Position numbers and translations under genes: made by a program
The notes under the pieces: model-generated
What the model was told of the DNA's origin: nothing
Seen by the model: only the letters and a program-made list of their open reading frames with translations
Database searches by the model: none
Shown here: positions 7,853 to 14,845 of the stretch, one piece after another
How positions within the stretch are numbered: the stretch's first letter is position 1
Layout of the letters: each line of letters starts with the position of its first letter
Assembly (NCBI GenBank): GCA_026388915.1
Contig: JAPLIW010000701.1
Coordinates: 1 to 22,346 of the forward strand
DNA length: 22,346 bases
Reading direction: 5' to 3'
Source of the DNA: Deltaproteobacteria bacterium
GTDB taxonomy: Bacteria > Desulfobacterota > SM23-61

Positions 7853-7962
7853 GGGTTGCTGGTAACTGGTTACTCGTTGCTCGTTACTCGTTACGGGTTA
7901 AACAAAGGTTCTCCTAACGAGGAACCAGGAACGAGCAACTAGCAACTAGTAACCAGCAACTA
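7853..7962. repeat. Heptamer-word hairpin block A3, seven words per arm
   Basis: The most regular block. Seven consecutive 7-nt words run from 7853 to 7901 (GGGTTGC, TGGTAAC, TGGTTAC, TCGTTGC, TCGTTAC twice, GGGTTAA). A 12-base loop follows, then seven complementary words at 7914-7962 (CTAACGA, GGAACCA, GGAACGA, GCAACTA, GCAACTA, GTAACCA, GCAACTA). Word count and register match between arms, while individual words differ by one to three bases. The final word, GCAACTA, contains on its complement the TAG stop codon of the EIIA gene. Confidence 0.92.
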
Positions 7963-8364
7963 GGATTTTTTCTGCAACAATTCGCTGGCCAGGTTGATAT
8001 TGCGCTGGCCTGCCTCTTTCACATTCTTGGCCAGCTCCTGCAGCGACCGCCCCTCCCGGCAGTTGGAGATTTGAATGAGCATCGGAAGATTGAGACCGGT
8101 GACCACCTCCACCCGGTTCTCGCTGAGAAAGGCCAGGCTCATGTTCGAGGGAGTTCCTCCGAACATGTCGGTGAGGATCAGGACCCCTTTGCCCGAGTCG
8201 ACGCTTTTGATGGCCCGGGCAATCTCCTCGCGCAGCACTTCGACCCCTCTGCGGGTATCGATGGAAACATTGGTTAAAAAAGGAAGCTGGCCGCAGATCA
8301 GTTCTGCGGAGCGGATGAACTCCTCTCCGAGATTCGGATGGGTAACCAAAACTACGCCAACCAT
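7960..8364 (-). CDS. PTS mannose/fructose-type EIIA domain protein
   Basis: Single-domain EIIA of the mannose family, 134 residues; accepts phosphate from HPr on a histidine, here likely His9 in VVLVTHPNLG. Other family segments are GVLILTDMFGGTPSNMS (the conserved FGGTP-N block) and EVVTGLNLPMLIQ. No IIB, IIC or IID transport domains, HPr or enzyme I follow, so a regulatory role is more likely than sugar uptake. It lies 40 bases after rapZ, the position taken by npr in E. coli. ATG 8364 has GAGAGGG and GAGG upstream, one too far and one rather close. The stop codon lies inside repeat block A3. Confidence 0.92.
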   Translation of the reverse strand: MVGVVLVTHPNLGEEFIRSAELICGQLPFLTNVSIDTRRGVEVLREEIARAIKSVDSGKGVLILTDMFGGTPSNMSLAFLSENRVEVVTGLNLPMLIQISNCREGRSLQELAKNVKEAGQRNINLASELLQKKS

Positions 8365-8404
8365 ATGCCTCTGAGCCCTCTCTTTCCCTTCCCCCCGCTT
8401 CTCT

Positions 8405-9286
8405 TCAGGCGGAATTCTTCAGGTCGCGGTGTCTCAGCCTCACCGGGAATTGGCTCTGGAAGAGGCTCTTCATCTCTTCCGCAACGGCCACCGAACGATG
8501 GCGGCCTCCCGTGCACCCGATGGCCACGGTCAGGTAGGCTTTGCCTTCCCGCTCGTACCGGGGAAGGAGATAGGCCAGCAGATTTTCAAAACGGGAGAGA
8601 AAGTCCCGCGTTTCCTGGTGGCCCATGAGAAAATCGTGAATTCGTTGGTCGGAACCGGGTACTTCCTTCAGCTCTTCCACAAAATAGGGATTGGGCAGAA
8701 AGCGCACGTCGATCACCAGATCCGCCTCCTGCGGAATTCCATGGGTGTATCCGAAGGAGAGAAAGGTCAAAGCCATTTTCCTTCCCAGGGGCCTCTGGGA
8801 AAAGAGCTCGCGGATCGCCAGCTGGAGCTCATGGACGTTATAGGTGGAGGTATCCACCACCAGGGTGGCCATGGACCGCAGGGGAGCCAGCATTTCCCGC
8901 TCCTGCCGGATTCCTTCCACCAGGTCCTGTCCCTCTGCCAGGGGATGGGTCCGCCGGGTCTCGCTGTAGCGGCGCACTAGCACGTCATCCGAGGCTTCCA
9001 GGAAAAGAATTTCCAGCTGATAGCCTTCCGCGGACAGGCGGGAGAAGACCTCCCGGTAGGTCCGGAGGAATTCTCTCTCCCGCAGGTCCATGACCAGGGC
9101 GATCTTGGAGTATTCCCCCACGGAAGCGGAAGAGAGTTCCAGGAGCTTGGGCAGAAGGGCGATGGGCAGGTTGTCCACGCAGAAGAACCCCATGTCCTCC
9201 AGCGCCCGGCTGGCGGTGCTCTTCCCCGATCCCGAGAGCCCGGTGATGATCACGATCCGCGAGTTTTTCAGCTCCAGCTTGTTCAC
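8405..9286 (-). CDS. rapZ: RapZ/YvcJ-family nucleotide-binding protein
   Basis: P-loop protein known in E. coli as RNase adapter for GlmZ decay controlling glucosamine-6-phosphate synthesis; elsewhere a nucleotide-binding protein of less defined role. 293 residues. Walker A is GLSGSGKS at 16-23, followed by RALEDMGFFCVDNLP, the family signature. The C-terminal RNA/metabolite-binding segment GCTGGRHRS is at 257-265. The start is GTG at 9286; a GGAGGG lies about 17 bases upstream, further than ideal, so the start is uncertain by a few codons. The position between ptsN and a PTS protein is the conserved context. A 150-base gap separates it from ptsN. Confidence 0.93.
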   Translation of the reverse strand: MNKLELKNSRIVIITGLSGSGKSTASRALEDMGFFCVDNLPIALLPKLLELSSASVGEYSKIALVMDLREREFLRTYREVFSRLSAEGYQLEILFLEASDDVLVRRYSETRRTHPLAEGQDLVEGIRQEREMLAPLRSMATLVVDTSTYNVHELQLAIRELFSQRPLGRKMALTFLSFGYTHGIPQEADLVIDVRFLPNPYFVEELKEVPGSDQRIHDFLMGHQETRDFLSRFENLLAYLLPRYEREGKAYLTVAIGCTGGRHRSVAVAEEMKSLFQSQFPVRLRHRDLKNSA

Positions 9287-9436
9287 CGCGCTCGGAAAGG
9301 CCCTCCCCTCGCCTCCTTCTTCTCCGGTCGGCCCCGGTGGAAACCGGCGCCGGAATCAGCCCGCCTGATTTGGTCTGGTCTCTCGGGAATCGGTTCTGAA
9401 TCACTGCCGGGGGAGGACCGCCTCGGGGGTTTCCCC

Positions 9437-9895
9437 TTACACCTTCTCCTCCCCCTCGGAAAAGAGGGAATAGATTTCCTCCGCGGAGTGGGCGTCCATG
9501 AGGCGCTTGCGAAAAGTCTGATCTTTCATCAACCGGGAAATTTGGGCCAGCGCTTTCAGATGCATTCCGGCCGAATCTTCCGGGGCGATGAGAAGGAAAA
9601 ACAGGTGGGTCGGTTTCCCGTCCAGCGACTGGAAGTCCATGCCGGGCAGGCTTCTCCCGAAGGAGGCCAGAATCTTTTTGACCTCCTTGCTCTTCCCGTG
9701 GGGAATGGCCACCCCTTCTCCGATTCCTGTGCTCCCCAGGCTCTCCCGCTCCAGCAGGATCTCGATCATCCGGTCTTCGCTGACCTTTTCCACCTGGGCC
9801 AGCACATGAACCAATTCCCGCAAAACGCCCTCCTTGGTCTTGGAGGCGATTTCGGGGACAATTAATCTCTTATCCAGAATATCTAGAATTTTCAT
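9437..9895 (-). CDS. ptsN: PTS nitrogen-regulatory EIIA (EIIA-Ntr)
   Basis: Regulatory phosphoacceptor of the nitrogen PTS. 152 residues from ATG 9895. The phosphorylated histidine is His66 in EGVAIPHGKS, and SLGSTGIGEG precedes it. LFFLLIAPEDSAGMHLKALAQISRLM is the conserved second half, with the His that flanks the active site. The open frame runs 36 codons further upstream to 10003 but that part is Gly/Pro/Arg-rich and unlike the family, which normally starts near MKILDIL. Only GGAAG close to the ATG serves as a ribosome-binding site. A GC hairpin lies in the gap upstream. Its partners HPr/NPr and EI-Ntr are not in the window. Confidence 0.93.
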   Translation of the reverse strand: MKILDILDKRLIVPEIASKTKEGVLRELVHVLAQVEKVSEDRMIEILLERESLGSTGIGEGVAIPHGKSKEVKKILASFGRSLPGMDFQSLDGKPTHLFFLLIAPEDSAGMHLKALAQISRLMKDQTFRKRLMDAHSAEEIYSLFSEGEEKV

Positions 9896-9936
9896 AGCTT
9901 CCAGGTTTCCGTCGAAGGAATCCCTTGCCTCCTTCT

Positions 9937-9950
9937 GCCCCGAAGGGGGC
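9937..9950 (-). other. GC-rich hairpin upstream of ptsN
   Basis: A 5-bp stem GCCCC/GGGGC closes a 4-base loop in the 141-base hpf-ptsN gap. It has no T-run after it, so it is not a terminator. It may be an mRNA processing or stability element, or chance in a GC-rich gap. Confidence 0.3.
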
Positions 9951-10036
9951 CCCCCGGGATTCTCTCTTTCCGGGCCCGCGGTTTTCCACCGTCCTTTCGT
10001 CACCCCGGTTCAGGCCATGGAGGCCGGAGGCAAGGT

Positions 10037-10582
10037 TCATCCTCCCTGGGGGTCAATCAGGCCGTAATGCCCGTCTTTCATGCGGTAAATGACATTCAGA
10101 TTTTTGGAGGTTATGTTGGTGAAAATATAAAAGTCGTTGTTCAACAGGTCCATCTGCAGGGCGGCCTCCTCCACCGACATGGGCCGGACCTGCAGCTTCT
10201 GGCTCTTGATCAGCTTCGGTTCCCCGCCCTCCTCAAAACTCTCGGCCGCGTACACGTTCATCCGCAGGCTCGATTCCGGGAGGCTGGAGTTCACTTTGTG
10301 GCGTTTGATCTTTTCCTTGTATTTCAGGAGCTGCCGTTCCAGCTTGTCCATCACTCCATCGATGGTCGAAAACATGTCCTCGGTCTCTTCCCGGGCGTTT
10401 ACCGTCAACCGATTGGCCATCAGGTTCACTTCGGCGATCTGGCGGTGCTTCTCCGTGGTGAGAACCACGCTGGCCTCCAGGGGCGAGTCCAGGTATTTTT
10501 TCATTTTGGAAATTTTGTCCTGCACATACTCGCGCCATACCTCTTTGGATTCCATGTTGCGGAAGGTGACGGAAACTTGCAT
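10037..10582 (-). CDS. hpf: Ribosome hibernation promoting factor, long form
   Basis: Binds the 30S decoding region and dimerises 70S ribosomes in quiescence. 181 residues: an N-terminal S30AE domain (MQVSVTFRNMESKE ... MANRLTVNAREETEDMFSTIDGVMDKLERQL, about 1-105), a linker, then the C-terminal dimerisation domain (~120-178) with VRPMSVEEAALQMDLL and FYIFTNITSKNLNVIYRMKDGHYGLI. This is the long HPF found outside enterics. An upstream ATG at 10597 is in frame, but GGAGG lies between it and the ATG at 10582 at 8-base spacing, so 10582 is preferred. It follows rpoN by 23 bases in the usual conserved order. Confidence 0.95.
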   Translation of the reverse strand: MQVSVTFRNMESKEVWREYVQDKISKMKKYLDSPLEASVVLTTEKHRQIAEVNLMANRLTVNAREETEDMFSTIDGVMDKLERQLLKYKEKIKRHKVNSSLPESSLRMNVYAAESFEEGGEPKLIKSQKLQVRPMSVEEAALQMDLLNNDFYIFTNITSKNLNVIYRMKDGHYGLIDPQGG

Positions 10583-10590
10583 GCCCCACG

Positions 10591-10595
10591 CCTCC
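10591..10595 (-). promoter_or_regulatory. hpf ribosome-binding site that sets the start
   Basis: GGAGG on the minus strand, 8 bases before ATG 10582. It overlaps the alternative in-frame ATG at 10597 (reads ATGGAGG), which argues against that start. Confidence 0.75.
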
Positions 10596-10605
10596 ATTCA
10601 ATGAA

Positions 10606-12033
10606 TTAGATGATTTGTTTCCTCTGGGTGGAGGGAAGAACCCCCAGCATTTCCCGGTATTTGGTCACCGTCCGGCGGGCGATCAGGATGTCCTGCTTCT
10701 TGAGAATCTCCACGAGTTCCTGATCGCTGTACGGTTTCTGGGGATCTTCCTGGGCGAGGATCAGACGGATCTTTTCCTTGACGCTCTCGGAGGCCACGTT
10801 CTCCCCCCGGGAGGTGTTGATACTGCTGTTGAAGAAGTATTTGAGCTCAAAGATTCCCTGCGGGGTATGGACGTACTTATTCGAGGTCACCCGGCTGATG
10901 GTAGACTCGTGCATCTCCACGTCCATGGCCACGTCCTTTAGAACCATGGGTTTCAGGAAGGTCACCCCCTTGTCCAGGAAGTCCCGCTGAAATTTCACGA
11001 TCGACTTGGTCACCCGGTAGATGGTCCGCTGGCGCTGATGAATGGACTTGATCAACCAGAGGGCCGACCGGATTTTGTCGTTGATGTAATTCTTGGCCTC
11101 CCCGGAGAACTGGGTTTTTTCCCGCAGGATGCTCCGGTAATAGGAGTTGATGCGCAGCTTGGGAAGCCCGTCCTCGTTCAGCATGACCAGGTAATCATCC
11201 CCCATCTTGAAGACGTACACGTCCGGGGTGATGTAGGGGATGTTCTCATCGTTGAACCGGCGTCCGGGACGCGGGTCCAGTTCGCCGATCAGGCGGGTCG
11301 CCCGGATGACCTCTTCCAGAGGCGCCCCCAACTCGCGGCTCAAAGTCTGGTAGTTCTTTTTGGCCAGAAGATGCAGATAGTCGTTGATGATCCTCTGCAT
11401 GAGCGATTCCTGGGGATAGAGCTGCTGCGCCTGCAGCAGCAGGCATTCCCGCAGGTCCCGGCCGGCCACCCCGGTAGGGTCGAAGGCCTGAATTTTCTGG
11501 ATCACCTTCTGGACGGTCTCCGGGTCAAACCCGCTCTGCACGGCCACTTCCTCCGGCGAGACCTGCAGCAGGCCGTCATCGTTCAGGTTGCCGATGATCA
11601 GCGTCCCGATCAGCCGCTCTTCTTCGGTAAGGTGATTCAGGCGGAGCTGCCAGAGAAGGTGGTCCGCCAGGCTGGCCTTCTTGGTCAGGAAATTCTCGAA
11701 GGTCGGACGGTCGTCGTCCTCTTCGGATGCCCGCGTCCCCCAGGAACGCTCCTCCGCCCGCCAGTCCAGTTCCGGCAGGCCGGGCTCTTCCTCCCGCCGC
11801 TCCTTAGGCTCGGTGGGGGTGGGGCCGAGGGTTTCGAAATTGGTCTCCAGGGGCTCGGTTTCCTGGGCGGGTTCGGAGAGCTCTTCGATGACCGGATTCT
11901 CTTCCTCCTCCTGCCGGATCAGGTCCATCAGCTCCATCCGGGAAAGCTGCAGCAGCTTGATCGCCTGCTGGAGCTGGGGAGTCATGATGGGCTGCTGGGA
12001 GAGCTTGAGACTTTGACGGATTTCTAAGGCCAT
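10606..12033 (-). CDS. rpoN: RNA polymerase sigma-54 factor
   Basis: Directs core polymerase to -24/-12 promoters that need AAA+ activators. 475 residues. Region I at the N-terminus is Gln/Leu-rich (SLKLSQQPIMTPQLQQAIKL). An acidic region II follows (~50-110: many Glu, Pro). The core-binding domain contains FDPTGVAGRDLRECLLLQ. The DNA-binding part has VAMDVEMHESTISRV (helix-turn-helix) and GIFELKYFF. The RpoN box ARRTVTKYRE is at 452-461, so the -24 recognition element is intact. ATG 12033 has AAGGG very close. Gene order lptB-rpoN-hpf-ptsN is the classic proteobacterial context. Confidence 0.97.
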   Translation of the reverse strand: MALEIRQSLKLSQQPIMTPQLQQAIKLLQLSRMELMDLIRQEEEENPVIEELSEPAQETEPLETNFETLGPTPTEPKERREEEPGLPELDWRAEERSWGTRASEEDDDRPTFENFLTKKASLADHLLWQLRLNHLTEEERLIGTLIIGNLNDDGLLQVSPEEVAVQSGFDPETVQKVIQKIQAFDPTGVAGRDLRECLLLQAQQLYPQESLMQRIINDYLHLLAKKNYQTLSRELGAPLEEVIRATRLIGELDPRPGRRFNDENIPYITPDVYVFKMGDDYLVMLNEDGLPKLRINSYYRSILREKTQFSGEAKNYINDKIRSALWLIKSIHQRQRTIYRVTKSIVKFQRDFLDKGVTFLKPMVLKDVAMDVEMHESTISRVTSNKYVHTPQGIFELKYFFNSSINTSRGENVASESVKEKIRLILAQEDPQKPYSDQELVEILKKQDILIARRTVTKYREMLGVLPSTQRKQII

Positions 12034-12053
12034 AAACCCTTCAGGCTTTTCGC

Positions 12054-12070
12054 GCGGCCCCGCAGGCCGC
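12054..12070 (-). other. Perfect hairpin in the lptB-rpoN gap
   Basis: A perfect 6-bp stem, GCGGCC/GGCCGC with a 5-base loop, stands about 20 bases before the rpoN start. There is no T-run. It could slow translation or mark an RNA processing site between lptB and rpoN; this is a weak inference. Confidence 0.35.
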
Positions 12071-12128
12071 TGGATTTTCTAAAGCTTCTCTATCTGTATC
12101 GACCATTCCGCCATAATCCTTCAATCCC

Positions 12129-12860
12129 CTAAAAATGAAAATTCTCTCCCAGGTAGATCTCCCGGGCCCTGCGGCTTTGGGCGATCTCTTCGGGAGTCCC
12201 GGTCTCCAGAATCTTCCCCTCGTTCAAAATGTAGGCCTGGTCGCAGACCCCCAGGGTTTCCCGCACATTGTGGTCCGAGATGACCACCCCGATCCCCTTG
12301 GCTTTCAGCTGGGCGATGATTTTCTGGATGTCCACCACCGCCAGGGGATCGATCCCGGCAAAGGGTTCATCCAGGAGAATGAACCGGGGGGAGGTCACCA
12401 GACTCCGGCTGATCTCCACCCGGCGCCGCTCCCCGCCCGAGAGGGAGAAAGCCTTTTGTTTGGCCAGGGCGGAGATTCCCAGTTCCTCCAGGAGCGTGGT
12501 CAGCCGCCGCTTCCTCTCCTCCGCGGAAAGGTCCAGCGTCTCCAGGATGGCCATCAGATTCTCTTCCACCGTCAGCTTGCGGAAGACCGAGGGCTCCTGG
12601 GGAAGATAGGTCACCCCCTTGCGCGACCGGAGGTACATGGGATCATGGGTAATCTCCTCGCCGGACAGAAAGACCTGGCCCCCCTCCGGCTTAATGAGGC
12701 CCACAATAATATAAAAAGTGGTCGTCTTTCCCGCCCCGTTCGGCCCCAGAAGCCCGATGACTTCCCCCGCCCGGAATTCCAGGTCAACGGAATCGACGGC
12801 CCACTTTTGCTTATACCTTTTTTTCAATCCCCGGGCAACCAGGGTGGGGGGCGAGGTCAT
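12129..12860 (-). CDS. lptB: LPS export ABC transporter ATPase LptB
   Basis: Cytoplasmic ATPase that drives LptFG to extract LPS from the inner membrane. 243 residues, normal. Walker A GPNGAGKTT at 39-47, Q-loop LPQEPS at ~86-91, signature LSGGERRRVE at 140-149, Walker B FILLDEP at 160-166 and the H-loop ISDHNV with His197. The TYLPQEPSVFRKLTVEENL segment is typical of LptB rather than other ABC ATPases. The start overlaps the lptA stop as ATGA, so the two are probably translationally coupled. lptF and lptG are not in the window. Confidence 0.96.
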   Translation of the reverse strand: MTSPPTLVARGLKKRYKQKWAVDSVDLEFRAGEVIGLLGPNGAGKTTTFYIIVGLIKPEGGQVFLSGEEITHDPMYLRSRKGVTYLPQEPSVFRKLTVEENLMAILETLDLSAEERKRRLTTLLEELGISALAKQKAFSLSGGERRRVEISRSLVTSPRFILLDEPFAGIDPLAVVDIQKIIAQLKAKGIGVVISDHNVRETLGVCDQAYILNEGKILETGTPEEIAQSRRAREIYLGENFHF

Positions 12861-13405
12861 GGTTTTTCTTTTTTCGCCCCCCCCTCCTCTCGGGGATAGA
12901 GAATGACCTCCACCCGCCGGTCGGGGCCACTCTCCACCAGACTCTTATCTTCCTCCAGCAGGACGGTGATCCTTTCCCCGCTCACCATGTCTTTCCCCTG
13001 CCAGACGCGGGGCTCTCCCGTGAGGATGATCTTCTGCTCTGCGTTGACAAAAACGGCCTTCTGCCCCGTGGCCACCCGGTCCCCCTGGTGGATCTTCACG
13101 TTTCCCGTGGCCACAATCTCCCGGATGTCGTTTCCCTCTTCCTTCTTTTCGTAGAAGACCTGGGCCGTATCCGCGTAGATGGTCATATCCCCCTGCCGGG
13201 CGATCACGTTTCCTCGAAAGGTGATCAGCTGGTTCTTATTATCCGCCTCAAGCTGCTGGGAGGTGATGCGCAGGGGTTGCGCGGAGGAGATCCCCCCCTT
13301 CCCCGCCGGGAGGAGAGACTTCTTTTCTGCGGCCCAGCCGGGAATAAGCACGGGCAGGAGCCACAATAAAACCGCCATGGCCAGGAGCGGGAGCCTGCTT
13401 CTCAT
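12857..13405 (-). CDS. lptA: LPS transport periplasmic protein LptA
   Basis: Periplasmic bridge protein that carries LPS between LptC and LptD. 182 residues. The N-terminal ~25 residues are a signal peptide (basic MRSR, a Leu/Val-rich core, then PGWAA before the likely cleavage site). The OstA-type beta-jellyroll follows: PLRITSQQLEADNKNQLITFRGNV, then repeated strands with MTIYADTA, IVATGNVKI and KAVFVNAEQKI. The C-terminus is charged. It lies one base after the lptC stop and overlaps lptB by 4 bases, so coupling is expected; no strong ribosome-binding site is seen. Confidence 0.92.
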   Translation of the reverse strand: MRSRLPLLAMAVLLWLLPVLIPGWAAEKKSLLPAGKGGISSAQPLRITSQQLEADNKNQLITFRGNVIARQGDMTIYADTAQVFYEKKEEGNDIREIVATGNVKIHQGDRVATGQKAVFVNAEQKIILTGEPRVWQGKDMVSGERITVLLEEDKSLVESGPDRRVEVILYPREEGGAKKEKP

Positions 13406-13406
13406 T

Positions 13407-14000
13407 TCACATGGCCGACCGGGAGGGTTTCTTCCAGTCCCAAGAGGAAAGGGTCGTGGTGACCCCCCCGAGAATTCTCAAACATTGCCGGTTCAACTCT
13501 ACCACCATTCCCACCCCCTCCACCTGCATACCCGGCCCCTTCATCTCCACCGGATCGGAGGTGCTCAGTTCTCTCTGATCAGCCTGGTATCTGAGGCCCT
13601 GCGTCCGCAGCTGGTAGCCGAGGCTGGAATCGACCTTAACTCCATCGTATACTTCGATCACTTTGGTCTGGGTATTGTATCTTCCCTTCTCTCCCACCAG
13701 CACGTAGGTTTCCTGATTTTTCCCGTAGAAGGTGGCCCGGACCTTTTCCAGGGCGAGGGTGTTTTGGTCCCGATAATAGACCGCGGAAGCCGCCTCCAAT
13801 TCCCATTCTTTCATCCCTTCCCGCGTCTCCGTATAGTGAACCCGGTCCAGTTTCAGGTCGGCGGCAACATCCGACTTGTCGGGAGGATGTCGGTCCCCCG
13901 GAGGCGGGGCCATGGCTTGCCAGACAAAAAACCCCACTCCTCCCAAACTCCCCAGAATGATCATACCCACCAGGGATCGAAGAGTGATCTTGCCTCTCAT
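13407..14000 (-). CDS. lptC: LPS export protein LptC
   Basis: Bitopic inner-membrane protein that receives LPS from LptBFG and passes it to LptA. 197 residues. One N-terminal membrane segment (~8-28, LVGMIILGSLGGVGFFVW) is followed by a periplasmic OstA-like domain: VHYTETREGMKEWELEAASAVYY, KVRATFYGKNQETYVLVGEKGRY and VYDGVKVDSSLGYQLRT. ATG 14000 has GGAG 8 bases upstream. Sequence identity in this family is low; the call rests on the fold-like pattern plus the kdsC-lptC-lptA-lptB order. A strong promoter lies directly upstream. Confidence 0.9.
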   Translation of the reverse strand: MRGKITLRSLVGMIILGSLGGVGFFVWQAMAPPPGDRHPPDKSDVAADLKLDRVHYTETREGMKEWELEAASAVYYRDQNTLALEKVRATFYGKNQETYVLVGEKGRYNTQTKVIEVYDGVKVDSSLGYQLRTQGLRYQADQRELSTSDPVEMKGPGMQVEGVGMVVELNRQCLRILGGVTTTLSSWDWKKPSRSAM

Positions 14001-14018
14001 CCCTTTATCTCCATGGTC

Positions 14019-14047
14019 ATTCTAGCATTGTGCCGGGGGGGTGTAAA
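14019..14047 (-). promoter_or_regulatory. Sigma-70-type promoter for lptC-lptA-lptB
   Basis: -35 TTTACA (14042-14047) and -10 TAGAAT (14019-14024), 5 of 6 consensus bases each, separated by exactly 17 bases. The -10 ends 18 bases before the lptC ATG, giving a leader of about 12 bases. It would make lptC and downstream genes independently transcribed from kdsC. Confidence 0.7.
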
Positions 14048-14117
14048 GGCCCATTTTGGAAGGGGCCCTGGAATCCGGGGACTCATACGGGGAAACCAGG
14101 GGAAAAGAAAAACCGTT

Positions 14118-14660
14118 TCATCTCGTCGGGACGGAGAACAATGTCTGGACTCTCGACTTCCATTTTCCCTGGGCCCGCAAAAGGATTTCACAGACTTCAC
14201 GGACCGCTCCCCTTCCCCCCGGCTTCCGGGTAATGACATGAGCCGCTGCCTTTACCTCCGGGGCCGCGTCGGCCACGGCTACGGCGAGTCCCACCCGGGT
14301 CAGAACCGGAAGGTCCACCAGGTCATCTCCGACATAGCAGACTTGTTCAGGGTGTAATTTCTCTTTTTTTAGGATATCCTCCAAAGCCCGAGCTTTATCC
14401 TGGATCTTCTGCCGGAGGAGATCGATCCCCAGTTCTCTGGCCCGAAGTTCGACGACCTTGGCCCGGCGCCCGGATAGAATCCCCACCCTGAGCCCCGCCC
14501 GCTGGAGGAGCCGGATCCCGATGCCGTCGCGGGCGTAGAAAAATTTGAATTCCCGCCCCGCGCCGTCAAATCCCAGCCGCCCGTCGGTCATCACTCCGTC
14601 CACGTCCAGGAGCAGGAGGCGGATTCTTTTCGCCCGGTCTTTCCAGCCTTTCTTTGTCAA
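14118..14660 (-). CDS. kdsC: 3-deoxy-D-manno-octulosonate 8-phosphate phosphatase
   Basis: Removes phosphate from Kdo-8-phosphate, the third step of CMP-Kdo synthesis. 180 residues, capless HAD superfamily member. The nucleophile and acid/base are Asp19 and Asp21 in LLLLDVDGVMTDG, the threonine/serine motif is ILSGRR at 61-66, and the metal-binding acid pair is VGDDLVDLP at 110-118. The start is TTG at 14660, supported by AAGGA six bases upstream. The C-terminus runs slightly past the usual end. It heads the lpt cluster; kdsD, which precedes kdsC in E. coli, is absent here and the gap holds repeat block C. Confidence 0.93.
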   Translation of the reverse strand: MTKKGWKDRAKRIRLLLLDVDGVMTDGRLGFDGAGREFKFFYARDGIGIRLLQRAGLRVGILSGRRAKVVELRARELGIDLLRQKIQDKARALEDILKKEKLHPEQVCYVGDDLVDLPVLTRVGLAVAVADAAPEVKAAAHVITRKPGGRGAVREVCEILLRAQGKWKSRVQTLFSVPTR

Positions 14661-14676
14661 TTTGATTCCTTCTCTT

Positions 14677-14845
14677 CGCTATACGCTATGCGCTTTGCCT
14701 ATGCCCTTCTATTTTTGCTATATTCTCTTCGCTCTCTGCTCTCATGGCTAATAGCAATTAACGGTAAACGATCAGCTATGAGCTATGAGCCATGAGCTTT
14801 CTTTTGCGCTCTGCTCTATGCATATTTGCCATGCTCTCTGCTCTA
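14677..14845. repeat. Word-repeat block C between kdsA and kdsC
   Basis: A stretch of degenerate words such as CGCTATA, CGCTATG and CGCTTTG at 14677-14697, and AGCTATG twice, AGCCATG and AGCTTTC at 14774-14801, again in a 7-nt register. The words at 14774-14797 are complementary to GCTCTCATGGCTAATAGC near 14737-14754, giving a hairpin. A 12-nt direct repeat GCTCTCTGCTCT occurs at 14731-14742 and 14833-14844. The right end contains the kdsA stop codon (14843-14845). It is less regular than the A blocks. Confidence 0.75.

Noticed and set aside
7853..7962. CRISPR array
   Set aside because: The repeated unit is 7 bases with no spacers, arms are mutually inverted, and there are no cas genes.
9287..9436. 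Remnant of hprK between ptsN and rapZ
   Set aside because: No HPr-kinase motif is recognisable in any frame of this 150-base GC-rich gap; only a vague possibility from gene order in other lineages.
11038..12027. Plus-strand open frame of 329 codons opposite rpoN
   Set aside because: Shadow of rpoN, whose region I and RpoN box are both intact on the minus strand.
13179..14357. Plus-strand open frame of 392 codons across lptA, lptC and part of kdsC
   Set aside because: Runs through three conserved minus-strand genes and the lptC promoter; no family resemblance.
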